Shown here: one piece after another, positions 7,750 through 16,288 of the stretch
How positions within the stretch are numbered: the stretch's first letter is position 1
Layout of the letters: every line of letters starts with the position of its first letter
Assembly: GCA_039588215.1 (NCBI GenBank)
Contig: JBDHAD010000011.1
Coordinates: 1-64,000 of the forward strand
Source of the DNA: JBDHAC01 sp039588215
Lineage (GTDB): Bacteria > Gemmatimonadota > Gemmatimonadetes > Palauibacterales > Palauibacteraceae
DNA: 64,000 nt
Direction of reading: 5' to 3'
The notes under the pieces: model-generated
Database searches by the model: none
What the model was told of the DNA's origin: nothing
Seen by the model: the letters and a program-made list of their open reading frames with translations, nothing else
Position numbers and translations under genes: made by a program

Positions 7750-9071
7750 GAGAGCGGCTCGATGCGTTCGAACCCGACGTACGGGTGAAGCGCCTCCGGC
7801 AGAATCACACCCTCGCCGTGCGTATGCCCGTTCTCGAGAAGCGCCACCAGCAGACGCGCCAGGGCCAGGGCGGAGCCGTTGAGGGAATGCACGAACTCCG
7901 GGCTCTCGCCCGGAGCCCGTCGGAAGCGGATGTTGCCGCTGCGGGCCTGGTAATCCGTATAGCACGAGCAGCTCGAGACCTCCAGCCACTCACCGACGCC
8001 CGCGGACCATATCTCGAGGTCGTACGTGATCGCGTTGGCGAACCCGAGATCGCCGGCCGGAAGCAGCACGCGCCGGTACGGGACCTCCAGCAACTCGAGA
8101 ACCCGCTCGGCGTGCCCGGTAAGAGTCTCCAATTCCTCCTGCGAGTCCTCCGGACGGCAGAGCCGAACGAGCTCGACCTTGTCGAACTGATGCACGCGCA
8201 GGAGACCCCGGGTGTCCTTCCCCGCGGCACCCGCCTCGCGCCGAAAGCACGGGGTGTACGCGACGTAGGAGAGCGGCAGGTCTTCCCCCGTCAGCATCTC
8301 GTCGCGATGGAGATTGGTGAGCGGCACCTCGGCGGTCGGGACGAGGAAAAGGTCGTCCGGCTCCGTGCGATACGCATCCATCTCGAACTTCGGCACGTGA
8401 CCCGTAGCCATCATCGAGGCGCGTGACACCAGGAGCGGTGGAGCGATCTCGACGTATCCGTGTTGCTCCGTATGGAGATCGAGCATGAACTGAATGATGG
8501 CCCGGCTGAGGCGAGCCCCCTTGTCGACCAGCAGGGGGAAGCCTGACCCGGCGACCTTTGAGCCGCGCTCGAGGTCCATCACGGGAGGTGGACCAGACCC
8601 GTATCGGGGACCTCCATCCGAGCGAGGTGTCCCATGCGCCGATCCGATGTCCCAGTGGGTCGGGCCACCCGCCGCGCGGCGATCTCCCCACTCCTTGAGC
8701 GTCTCGCCCTCTCCCTCTGCGCCCGGCGGCACGCGCTCATCGGGGAGGTTGGGGATCTGGAGGAGCGCCTCACGCAGCGATTTCTCCACCTCTCCCAACT
8801 GACCGTCGAGCTCGCGAATGCGCTTCGCGAGAGTCTGCATGTCGGCGATCTGCTCGCTCGCGTCCTCGTCCCGTCCCTTTCGCGCCCCGATCTCTTTGGA
8901 TGCCGCGTTTCGCTCGGCCTTGAGGGTCTCCACCTGGGCGATGAGACGCCGTCGATCCTCATCGTGCTGGAGGGCAGCCTGCACGAGGGTCGGAATCTCG
9001 GGGTCACCCCGTCGACCGAGGCAGGCCAGGGCGGCCTCTGGATCGGCCCGGAGCGTTCGGAGGTCGAGCAT
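7746..9071 (-). CDS. serS: seryl-tRNA synthetase
   Basis: Class II aminoacyl-tRNA synthetase charging tRNA-Ser. 441 residues, slightly longer than usual because of a Gly/Arg-rich stretch around residues 140-165. The N-terminal coiled-coil arm (residues 30-110, RLIAQVETLKAERNAASKEI) binds the tRNA long variable arm. Class II motif 2 is visible (PCFRREAGAAGKDTRGLLRV), and motif 3 ends the protein (NGSALALARLLVALLENG). It starts MLDLRTLRADPEAALACLGR, the standard SerRS beginning. First gene of the overlapping serS-kinase-pcrA set. Confidence 0.97.
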   Translation of the reverse strand: MLDLRTLRADPEAALACLGRRGDPEIPTLVQAALQHDEDRRRLIAQVETLKAERNAASKEIGARKGRDEDASEQIADMQTLAKRIRELDGQLGEVEKSLREALLQIPNLPDERVPPGAEGEGETLKEWGDRRAAGGPTHWDIGSAHGTPRSDGGPRYGSGPPPVMDLERGSKVAGSGFPLLVDKGARLSRAIIQFMLDLHTEQHGYVEIAPPLLVSRASMMATGHVPKFEMDAYRTEPDDLFLVPTAEVPLTNLHRDEMLTGEDLPLSYVAYTPCFRREAGAAGKDTRGLLRVHQFDKVELVRLCRPEDSQEELETLTGHAERVLELLEVPYRRVLLPAGDLGFANAITYDLEIWSAGVGEWLEVSSCSCYTDYQARSGNIRFRRAPGESPEFVHSLNGSALALARLLVALLENGHTHGEGVILPEALHPYVGFERIEPLS

Positions 9072-9125
9072 TTCTCTCTCAGTTGATCGGCAGCCGGAAG
9101 CGGGCGGCTACAGATGGATGATCAC

Positions 9126-9143
9126 GGACCGTCCGCACGGTCC
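9126..9143. repeat. perfect 7-bp inverted repeat between the lipoprotein gene and serS
   Basis: GGACCGT and ACGGTCC separated by four bases, eight bases past the stop codon of the lipoprotein gene on the minus strand. It could end that transcript, but there is no T-run after it, so it is not a canonical intrinsic terminator. Confidence 0.4.
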
Positions 9144-9150
9144 GCCGGGG

Positions 9151-9705
9151 TCAGAACGTGCCGTGCTGCCCGGGGATGAGGACGAAGTCCTCGCAGTTCG
9201 GGTTCACGAGCGCGCGAAAGGTCAGGCGCTTCTCCGCCACGTCGATTTCGAGAATCTCGATCTTCGCGTACCGGCGGCAGACGATGAACGAGTTCGGATC
9301 CGCCCGGCTACGCGCTGCCAGCACATCCCCCTCCGAGATCGGAATTGGCACGTCGATCGTATAGTCCTCCGAGGGTGCCTCGCCCAGCCCTTCGAAGGAC
9401 TCCGAGACCTGCTGAAGTCCCGAATCGGTGAGGCTGTCCGCTAGCGCCCCGAACGGAACCAGCTGGTGCGTGCCCTCGGCGGTGACGAAGTACAAGAAAT
9501 CCCACTGGTTCGTCTGATCGACTCTCGCGGCTCGCGAGAAGATCACGTCGAACGCAGATGGCTCCTGCAAAGCCCCTGTGAGGAAATCGACCAGCGATAC
9601 CTCGACCGGCGTGTCCGGGACATCGAGCAACAGAGCCTCGAAAGGATCGTCGCACGCGGTGAGCGCGCACATGAGAGTCAGAGCAACGATTCGTATGGTC
9701 CGCAT
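9151..9705 (-). CDS. predicted lipoprotein of unknown function
   Basis: 184 residues with a clear signal peptidase II signal: basic start (MRTIR), hydrophobic core and lipobox CALTAC with Cys18 as the lipidated residue, followed by DD, which in some bacteria favours inner-membrane retention. The mature part is acidic, predicted mixed alpha/beta, with no motif I recognise. It contains two C-terminal cysteines (IVCRRY, NPNCEDF) that could pair. No strong Shine-Dalgarno precedes the ATG. It is transcribed divergently from manC; the 202-base gap 9706-9907 holds the manC promoter and no convincing promoter for this gene. Confidence 0.75.
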   Translation of the reverse strand: MRTIRIVALTLMCALTACDDPFEALLLDVPDTPVEVSLVDFLTGALQEPSAFDVIFSRAARVDQTNQWDFLYFVTAEGTHQLVPFGALADSLTDSGLQQVSESFEGLGEAPSEDYTIDVPIPISEGDVLAARSRADPNSFIVCRRYAKIEILEIDVAEKRLTFRALVNPNCEDFVLIPGQHGTF

Positions 9706-9788
9706 CGGTGAGAAAACTGTCGCCCCCGGTCCAGCCTGGCAAGCAAGCTAAGTACTGACATGGCTTTGAATTCCATACACTACCCCGC

Positions 9789-9817
9789 TTGACGCTCTCG
9801 GTGCCCCGGGATAGCTT
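9789..9817 (+). promoter_or_regulatory. predicted promoter for the manC-glmU-like-walJ trio
   Basis: TTGACG (9789-9794), 17-base spacer, TAGCTT (9812-9817). The predicted start is near 9824, about 84 bases before the manC ATG. Confidence 0.5.
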
Positions 9818-9907
9818 GCGAGCGCGCGCATCGGCGAGGGACGTGGGGCCACCAAGGATGAGCGGGCGCCCAATGGAGCCATTCCGGCCCACCAGAACGC
9901 AACACGG

Positions 9908-10945
9908 ATGACGGGTTCGCTGGACGCGTACGCGGTCATCCTGGCAGGAGGCAGCGGCACGAGGTTCTGGCCGGCCTCGACACCTACCCACCCTAAGCAG
10001 TTTCTGCCACTCGCGAGCGATACTCCCTTGCTCGTCGAGACCGTCGAGCGGGCCGAGGCCCTGGTCGGACAGGATCGGATCAGGATCGTGTCCGGCGCGG
10101 TTCTGGCTGACTCGACTCGCCGCGCGCTGCCTGACCTGACCGAAGGCCAATTCCTGTTCGAGCCGCGCGCGCGTGGGACGGGCCCGGCACTGACCTGGGC
10201 CAGCCATGAGCTGCTCCGGCAGGATGAAGGGGCGATTCTCATCTCCATGCACGCCGATCATCGGATCGAGCCATTCGACGCATTCCGGGAAGCCACGGCG
10301 CTGGCCGTCGAAACCGCTCGGAGCGGTCGTCTGTGCTGCCTCGGCGTGCGCCCCAGTCGGGCCGAGCCGGGTTATGGCTACGTACACCTGGGTCGCGGCA
10401 TGGCGTCGCGAGTCTACAGGGTCGACGCCTTCGTGGAGAAGCCGAACGCGCAGACGGCCGAGGCCTACGTTCGTTCCGGCGAGTACCTGTGGAACACCGG
10501 GATTTTCGTCTGGCGCGCAGTGGATTTCCTCGCGGCGGTCGTACAGCATTCACCAGAGATGGCCGTCGGACTCCCTGACTTGGAGAATGGGGACGTTCCG
10601 GCGTTCTTCGAGGGGGTGGAGACGATCTCGGTAGATGTCTCCGTCATGGAGCGGGCGGAGCGGATCGCCACGGTCGAGGCCGAATTCGACTGGGACGACG
10701 TGGGGGTCTGGAACGCCGTCGCGCGGACTCGAGGGCAGGACGCATCCGGAAACACCGCGGTCGGGCTCGCGCGATTCGGGCAGTCCTCCGACAACATCGT
10801 ATGGACCGACAGCCTTCGCGCCACCCTCCTGGGGGTCAGCGGACTGGTGGTCGTCGAAGCGAACGGAGAGCTGTTGGTTACGACCCGTGAGCTCGCTCCG
10901 CGCCTCAACGAGTTGCGGGCGGCTCTGAAGCAAGAAGAGGGATGA
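9908..10945 (+). CDS. manC: mannose-1-phosphate guanylyltransferase
   Basis: Makes GDP-mannose from mannose-1-phosphate and GTP for surface polysaccharides or glycolipids. 345 residues, the size of single-domain enzymes without the fused isomerase. The nucleotide-binding signature is at the N terminus (VILAGGSGTRFWPAST, then HPKQFLPLASDTPLL). Later blocks: ARGTGPALTWASHEL, ISMHADHRIEP, EPGYGYVHLGRG, VEKPNAQTAEAYV, WNTGIFVWRA and FDWDDVGVWNAV. Its stop overlaps the next start by ATGA, so it is coupled to the GlmU-like protein. Confidence 0.95.
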   Translation: MTGSLDAYAVILAGGSGTRFWPASTPTHPKQFLPLASDTPLLVETVERAEALVGQDRIRIVSGAVLADSTRRALPDLTEGQFLFEPRARGTGPALTWASHELLRQDEGAILISMHADHRIEPFDAFREATALAVETARSGRLCCLGVRPSRAEPGYGYVHLGRGMASRVYRVDAFVEKPNAQTAEAYVRSGEYLWNTGIFVWRAVDFLAAVVQHSPEMAVGLPDLENGDVPAFFEGVETISVDVSVMERAERIATVEAEFDWDDVGVWNAVARTRGQDASGNTAVGLARFGQSSDNIVWTDSLRATLLGVSGLVVVEANGELLVTTRELAPRLNELRAALKQEEG

Positions 10946-12168
10946 GCGAGACGTTGGCCGACTCGGGCGTCGACGTGTACGTCTTCGATGATCGCATCAG
11001 CGATGCCTGGGCCCCGTTCGCGTTATCACGCCCCGGCTCGGAGCTTCGCTTCGGACGCTGGGGTCTACGCGAGCGACTGGAGCGCTTCGCGGGCACACCG
11101 ACCACGGGCCTGTTGACGCGCCCGTGGTTACGCTCCTTCCAGGAAGGATCCACTCCGCCAGTCCTCTCGCTGGACGATATCCCATCCGACCGTGCTCGGG
11201 TCTTCTTGAGCGCCCGGTTCGTCCCAGAGCTCTCAGCACGAGTTCCCGGATCGAGCTCGAACCTGTGGACGGACGGACAGGTGGTCGGGTGCCGGCTCTC
11301 GCCGGGCGACGACAATCCGGACGCGAGTTGGCTCGCCCAACCGACCCCGTTGCCCGGACTACCGGACGAGGAGGTGCCCGGCCGGGTGCTCGGCCACGTC
11401 TGGGACTTCATTGCGCACCACGTGGAGCGACTCGCTCTCGACCTGATTCAATCCACCGCCGCCGCTCCGGACTCCGAGCTTCCCCCGGGCGTCGAGCGGC
11501 TCGGAGATCACCAGGTGCGGCTGGGTCCCGGGGTCAGGATCGAGCCAGGAGTGCTCCTGGACGTCCGCGCGGGGCCCATCGAGCTCGACGCGAACGTGGA
11601 AGTGCGCACGGGCGCGCGTCTAGGCGGACCCCTGTATGCCGGCCCCGGCTGCCGACTTCTGGGTGGAACGATCGAAGCGCTATCGGCCGGCCCCGTCTGC
11701 TACCTGCGCGGTGAGATCGAGGAATCGGCCGTGCTCGGCTATTCAAACAAGGCACATGACGGGTTCCTGGGGCATGCGTATCTGGGTCGATGGGTGAACC
11801 TCGGCGCGTTGACCACGAACAGCGATCTCAAGAACAACTACGGGCCGGTGCGGCTCGGCCCCCCGGGGCACGAGGTCGATACGGGGCTCCTCAAGCTCGG
11901 GTGCCTGATCGGTGACCACGCAAAGACCGGGATCGGACTCATGCTTGGCACCGGCACCGTGCTCGGTGCGGGCTCCAACGTGTTCGGTACCGACATGCCC
12001 CCGAAGTGGGTGCCACCATTCAGTTGGGGGAGCGGTTCCGAGTTGAGCGTCTATAGGAAGGACGCGTTCGTGGAAACCGCCGCTCTCGTCATGGAACGGC
12101 GGGAGGTCGAGGTGGATGATCGAGCTCGCGCGTGGCTCGCAGCGGTTTGGGATACCGCCTGCAGATGA
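10942..12168 (+). CDS. GlmU-like putative sugar nucleotidyltransferase/acyltransferase (TIGR03991-type)
   Basis: 408 residues resembling the alternate bacterial GlmU family. The N-terminal part shows the family pattern (VYVFDD, WAPFALSRPGSELRFGRWGL) instead of the GGxGTR nucleotidyltransferase loop of classical GlmU. The C-terminal half is a left-handed beta-helix with hexapeptide repeats (about residues 190-350) and the conserved segment YLGRWVNLGALTTNSDLKNN. A role in UDP-GlcNAc or another activated amino sugar is inferred from the family. No classical glmU is in this window. It overlaps manC upstream and the WalJ gene downstream, both by ATGA. Confidence 0.82.
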   Translation: MSETLADSGVDVYVFDDRISDAWAPFALSRPGSELRFGRWGLRERLERFAGTPTTGLLTRPWLRSFQEGSTPPVLSLDDIPSDRARVFLSARFVPELSARVPGSSSNLWTDGQVVGCRLSPGDDNPDASWLAQPTPLPGLPDEEVPGRVLGHVWDFIAHHVERLALDLIQSTAAAPDSELPPGVERLGDHQVRLGPGVRIEPGVLLDVRAGPIELDANVEVRTGARLGGPLYAGPGCRLLGGTIEALSAGPVCYLRGEIEESAVLGYSNKAHDGFLGHAYLGRWVNLGALTTNSDLKNNYGPVRLGPPGHEVDTGLLKLGCLIGDHAKTGIGLMLGTGTVLGAGSNVFGTDMPPKWVPPFSWGSGSELSVYRKDAFVETAALVMERREVEVDDRARAWLAAVWDTACR

Positions 12169-12998
12169 GCCTTTCAGTCGCATCTCTGGGAAGCGGCAGC
12201 AGAGGTAACGCATTCCTCATCGAGAACGAGGATACACGCGTCCTGGTCGATGCCGGGTTCAGCGGGACGGAGTTGGCCCGGCGGCTGGATGCACTCGATG
12301 TCGATCCGGAATCGGTTGACGGCGTCGTGGTCACGCACGAGCACCGCGATCATACGGCCGGTATGGGGGTCGGTGCTCGACGCTGGGGTTGGCCGCTCTT
12401 TCTGAACGAGCGGACGGCTCGGGCGTGCAAGGTCCTCCTCAAAGGAGAGGAGAGGCTCAAACCGATCCGTGCGGGTCGGGTGTTACGGGTCGGTGGCCTC
12501 GAAGTATACCCCGTGCTGACCTGTCACGACGCCGCGGACCCCGTCGCGGTCACCGTGACCGATGTCCGCACGCGGCTCAAGGTTGGCGTCGCTACCGATC
12601 TTGGACGACCCACGACCTTGGTTCGGCAGGCCTTACGAGACTGCGCCTTCGTGATCTTGGAGTCGAACCACGACGAACATCTACTCCGGGAGGGACCGTA
12701 CCCGTGGTCCGTGAAGCAGCGGATCGGCGGAAGTCGCGGGCACCTCTCCAACCGACTCGCGGGGGAATTCGCTCGGGAGCTGGCGCACCCGAGACTGGCC
12801 GGTGTGCTTTTGGCTCACTTGAGCGCAGAGTGCAACGACCCCGGGAGAGCGCTCGATCGGGTGGGCAAGGATCTGGAGAAGGTCCGCTATGACGGCCTGC
12901 TCGAGGCGGCCATGCAGAACGAGCCGACGGCGCGATACGACGTCAAGGCCCTAGCGCGGGCCCGAGCGGACGGCCCACAGCTCTCGTTGTTCCCTTAG
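12165..12998 (+). CDS. WalJ/YycJ-type MBL-fold metallo-hydrolase
   Basis: 277 residues. It begins MSLSVASLGSGSRGNAFLIE, typical of the YycJ/WalJ family, with the metal-binding HxHxDH as THEHRDHTAG and further ligands in TCHDAAD and ESNHDEHLL. WalJ proteins are linked to cell-wall homeostasis and DNA processing in Firmicutes, where the gene sits by the WalRK system; here no such system is near. The ATG at 12165 overlaps the stop of the GlmU-like gene (ATGA); an upstream in-frame start at 12132 lies inside that gene and is less likely. Converges with rseP; the 79-base gap has no clear terminator. Confidence 0.88.
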   Translation: MSLSVASLGSGSRGNAFLIENEDTRVLVDAGFSGTELARRLDALDVDPESVDGVVVTHEHRDHTAGMGVGARRWGWPLFLNERTARACKVLLKGEERLKPIRAGRVLRVGGLEVYPVLTCHDAADPVAVTVTDVRTRLKVGVATDLGRPTTLVRQALRDCAFVILESNHDEHLLREGPYPWSVKQRIGGSRGHLSNRLAGEFARELAHPRLAGVLLAHLSAECNDPGRALDRVGKDLEKVRYDGLLEAAMQNEPTARYDVKALARARADGPQLSLFP

Positions 12999-13077
12999 GG
13001 GGGCGGGTCGCAGGGTCCTTCGCCGACCTGCTCGCTTGCTCCCGACGTTTGGAACCCCGGCGCCGGCCAGGGCCGCG

Positions 13078-14163
13078 TTACAGCCGGAACAGGCGCATCA
13101 AATCGTTCCCGATCGCCCAGATCATCAACCCGACGACCACCACCATCCCAGCCGTGGTCCATCGGAGCCGCTGTTCAATGCTGACAGCTTTCCCTCGTAC
13201 GGCTTCTACCACCAGGAACACGAGGTGCCCTCCATCCAGAACCGGAATGGGCAAGAGGTTGAGGACCGCGAGGTTGATGCTGATCACGGCCATGAATGCG
13301 AGGAGGGGCCAGATGCCACCGCGGGCCGCTTGTCCGGAGATCTGTCCGATCATGATCGGACCGCCGAGTTCGCGGACGGAGCTGCGGCCCGTGACCAGAT
13401 CCTTGAGAAACCGGACGACCGTCCCGGTCCAGTACACGGTTTGCCCCCACCCCTGGCCGAGCGCCTCCATGGGGCCGACCGCGCGGGTGGAATCCGTGCC
13501 GATCGTGATCCCGATCCGGCCTACGGTCTGGCTCTCCTTGGCGAGCTCGCTGTAGAGCTCCACCGGCTCTGGTGTGGCGCGAAGGCTTACCGTCCGGCCA
13601 TCCCGTTCCACCTCGATATTTACCGGTTCCCCGGGCTTGCGCTGGATGAGGAGCGTGACGTGGGTGGGCTCCCCGACCGCCGTTCCGTCGATGGCGCGGA
13701 TGAGGTCGCCGGCCTGGAGGCCGGCTGCCTCGGCCGGCGACCCCTCGGTCACCTCCTGGACCAGAGGCTCCACCACGCCCGTCTCGTTGGCGAGCGCGGC
13801 GAAGGCACCTATCGCGAAGAGCCAGTTCATGATGACCCCTGCGAGAATCACCAGCGTCCGGGCCCACACGGGCTTCGCCTCGAAGTCGCGTGGCGAGGGC
13901 TTCCGCTTTTCCAGCCCGCCCTCGAGCTTCGACGTGACCTCCTCGTCCGCCATCCCGGCCATCTTCACGTAGCCGCCGAGCGGAAGCCACGAGAGCACGT
14001 ATTCCGTCTCGCCTCGGCGGAACCCGAACATCTTGGGACCGAGTCCGATCGAGAATCGCGGGACCTCGATACCGACGGCCTTCGCAGCCATGAAGTGTCC
14101 CAGCTCGTGCACGAAGATCAGCACTCCGAGCACCAGGATCGTCACGCCTATCGTGAATAGCAC
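13078..14163 (-). CDS. rseP: RIP metalloprotease RseP (site-2 protease family)
   Basis: Intramembrane zinc protease cutting anti-sigma factors or signal-peptide remnants. 361 residues. Zinc motif HELGH in transmembrane helix 1 (VLIFVHELGHFMAAKAVG), second membrane motif LPIPVLDGGHLVF (NxxPxxxLDG-like) near residue 310, and a central PDZ domain (about 130-215, SPAEAAGLQAGDLIRAIDG). The GTG start lies 16 bases inside the end of dxr and has GGGG upstream. Order uppS-cdsA-dxr-rseP is the widely conserved isoprenoid/envelope cluster. Confidence 0.96.
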   Translation of the reverse strand: MLFTIGVTILVLGVLIFVHELGHFMAAKAVGIEVPRFSIGLGPKMFGFRRGETEYVLSWLPLGGYVKMAGMADEEVTSKLEGGLEKRKPSPRDFEAKPVWARTLVILAGVIMNWLFAIGAFAALANETGVVEPLVQEVTEGSPAEAAGLQAGDLIRAIDGTAVGEPTHVTLLIQRKPGEPVNIEVERDGRTVSLRATPEPVELYSELAKESQTVGRIGITIGTDSTRAVGPMEALGQGWGQTVYWTGTVVRFLKDLVTGRSSVRELGGPIMIGQISGQAARGGIWPLLAFMAVISINLAVLNLLPIPVLDGGHLVFLVVEAVRGKAVSIEQRLRWTTAGMVVVVGLMIWAIGNDLMRLFRL

Positions 14164-15344
14164 CTATACCCCGCGCCGGTCCTCGAGGTTCCTGATCCAG
14201 CCGAGACCATCGCCTTTCGAGCGATCTCGCGAGCGGCCCGATCGACCCTCCAGACTTGATCGACGGCTCGCACCGGTTCGGGGTCGAAGCACCCGAGGGT
14301 GTGCCGCACCAGCTCGGGCAGCTCGGTGAAACGCACTCTCTCTTCCAGGAATGCCGCGACCGCCACTTCGTTCACGGCATTGAAGACCACGGGCATCACG
14401 CCACCCGCACGACCCGCCTCTACACCGAGTCTGAACATCGGGAACGCGTCCTCGCGGACCGGTTCGAAAGCCAGCGGTCCGGCGGCGATCGGGTCAAACC
14501 CTATTTGTCCATCTTCGGGGCGCGCCGGGTAAGCGAGTGCGTACAGAATCGGGACTTCCATCGTTGGGGGGCCCATCTGCCCGATCGTCGACCCGTCGCG
14601 AAACTCGACCATGGAATGGACTATCGAGGTGGGGTGCACGACCACCGAGATGCGTTCGAACGGGATGCCGAACAGGAAGTGTCCCTCGATCACCTCGAGC
14701 GCTTTGTTGGCGAGCGTCGCCGAGTCGATCGTGATCTTCGCCCCCATGTCCCACGTCGGGTGGGCCAGCGCGTCGGCCGGTGTCACCCCCTCCAGCGCCT
14801 CGCGCGCTAGCTGTCGAAACGGACCGCCCGAGGCGGTGAGTATCAGGCGTCGGATCTCTCGACTCGGACGACCGCCCAGGCACTGGTGGATCGCGCTGTG
14901 CTCGCTGTCCACGGGAAGAATCTCGCCACCGCCACGTGACTGGGCTTGCAGCACCAGCTCGCCCCCGGCGACGAGCGACTCTTTGTTCGCGAGCGCTAAC
15001 CGCTTGCCCGCTTCCAGCGCGCGGAGGGTAGGGCCGAGTCCGGCAACTCCCACCAGGGCATTCAAAACGATGTCCACCGACGGCCACTCGACGGCCTCGA
15101 TGAGACCCGCCTCTCCGTACCGCCACTTCCCCTTCCAGGTCGGCACGAACCCGGGCTCCGGAGCATCGCTCAGGACCACCAACTCCGGCTCCAGCTCGGC
15201 GGCCAGACGGTCGAGCTCGGCCGCGTTGCTGTGCGCGCTGAGCGCGACGAGGCGGAATCGGTCCGTGTGGCGCTCGATGACTCGAAGCGCCGAGCGCCCG
15301 ATCGATCCGGTCGCCCCAAGGATGGCTACGCCGACCCGAGTCAC
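14148..15344 (-). CDS. dxr: 1-deoxy-D-xylulose 5-phosphate reductoisomerase
   Basis: Second enzyme of the MEP isoprenoid pathway, NADPH-dependent. 398 residues. N-terminal NADPH motif GATGSIGRSALRVIE, ANKESLVAGGELV, catalytic metal region PVDSEHSAIHQCLGG, LTASGGPFR, PTWDMGAKITIDSATL and GHFLFGIPFERI are all intact. The GTG start has GGAGGG five bases upstream. It feeds isoprenoid precursors to the neighbouring uppS product. The C-terminal 16 bases overlap rseP. Confidence 0.97.
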   Translation of the reverse strand: MTRVGVAILGATGSIGRSALRVIERHTDRFRLVALSAHSNAAELDRLAAELEPELVVLSDAPEPGFVPTWKGKWRYGEAGLIEAVEWPSVDIVLNALVGVAGLGPTLRALEAGKRLALANKESLVAGGELVLQAQSRGGGEILPVDSEHSAIHQCLGGRPSREIRRLILTASGGPFRQLAREALEGVTPADALAHPTWDMGAKITIDSATLANKALEVIEGHFLFGIPFERISVVVHPTSIVHSMVEFRDGSTIGQMGPPTMEVPILYALAYPARPEDGQIGFDPIAAGPLAFEPVREDAFPMFRLGVEAGRAGGVMPVVFNAVNEVAVAAFLEERVRFTELPELVRHTLGCFDPEPVRAVDQVWRVDRAAREIARKAMVSAGSGTSRTGAGYRCYSR

Positions 15345-15384
15345 CCGCGCCCTCCGCGACGCCGCACCCTATGCGGCGCGCCCA

Positions 15385-16239
15385 TCACTTGAAGATCACC
15401 ATGATGAAGTAGGCTGCGGGGAGGGCCCAAAGCAGGGAGTCCAGGCGATCCAGGAGACCGCCGTGCCCCGGCAGCAGACTCGATGAGTCCTTGACGCCGC
15501 ATTCGCGCTTGAGCGCTGACTCGACGAGGTCTCCGATGATTGCCATGGCGGCTACCGCCAGCCCGAAAACGACAGCGGGTCCATGCCCTAACTCCCAACC
15601 CCCTGGCAGAACCCACCGCGAGTAGATGAGCGCGACGATAGGCGCCGCAATCAGGGCCGATACGGCACCCTCGATGGTCTTGTTCGGGCTCACACGAGGT
15701 GCGAGCGGCCGGGATCCGAAGGTGCGGCCTCCAAAGAAGGCGGCCGTGTCCGCCAGCCAAGTGATCGTGACCGGGAAGAAGAAGAAAAGCGTGTGGGCCA
15801 ACTGATCCGTCGGTGGTGGTGCGACCGGTGGCGTGACCATCCAGCCCTCGCGGATCGGTATGCCGAAACTGATCAGCCCCCCGAGGTATAGGGCACCAAA
15901 CGACGTCATTGCGGATGCGAGGATCGGACGTTCCTCCAGGGGCACCCGCGCGACGCCGAAGGCGCTGAACGCGAGCAAGAGCGCCCCACCGTACAGGCCA
16001 CCGCCTGGGAAGCCACCGTACAGGACGACCACCGGGAAGAACAGGGTCCCCGCGCACCCGAGAGCGACGAAGACGCGCGCCCCGGTCACGCGGAGCATGG
16101 TCGCATATTCCCAAAAACCCACGGCCGCGACCGCTCCGAGACCGACGGCGAATACGGGTCCGCCCACGAAGACGACCAGCGCGCACAGGGGGACCCCGAC
16201 CCCAGCGACGGCAAAGCGAGTTCGGAGGTCGCCCTTCAC
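15385..16239 (-). CDS. cdsA: phosphatidate cytidylyltransferase
   Basis: Integral membrane enzyme making CDP-diacylglycerol from phosphatidate and CTP. 284 residues with seven to eight hydrophobic helices. The CdsA signature is at the C terminus (ESALKRECGVKDSSSLLPGH, then GGLLDRLDSL), and LADTAAFFGGRTFGSRPLAP with SPNKTIEGAV precedes it. The GTG start follows GGGGGA. A competing reading frame over the same span has arginine-rich composition and no motif. Lies between uppS and dxr. Confidence 0.95.
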   Translation of the reverse strand: MKGDLRTRFAVAGVGVPLCALVVFVGGPVFAVGLGAVAAVGFWEYATMLRVTGARVFVALGCAGTLFFPVVVLYGGFPGGGLYGGALLLAFSAFGVARVPLEERPILASAMTSFGALYLGGLISFGIPIREGWMVTPPVAPPPTDQLAHTLFFFFPVTITWLADTAAFFGGRTFGSRPLAPRVSPNKTIEGAVSALIAAPIVALIYSRWVLPGGWELGHGPAVVFGLAVAAMAIIGDLVESALKRECGVKDSSSLLPGHGGLLDRLDSLLWALPAAYFIMVIFK

Positions 16240-16288
16240 TCACATCCCCCGGCAGTCCTCCAGCTTCGCGGCCGGCGTCCCCGAACCC

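Noticed and set aside
9308..10549. Open frame of 413 codons on the minus strand across manC and the lipoprotein gene
   Set aside because: Would overlap two real genes, and shows no family motif; composition is that of a shadow frame.
15341..16243. Alternative minus-strand frame of 300 codons over cdsA
   Set aside because: Arg/Gly-rich and non-membrane, while the other frame encodes the complete CdsA signature and helices.
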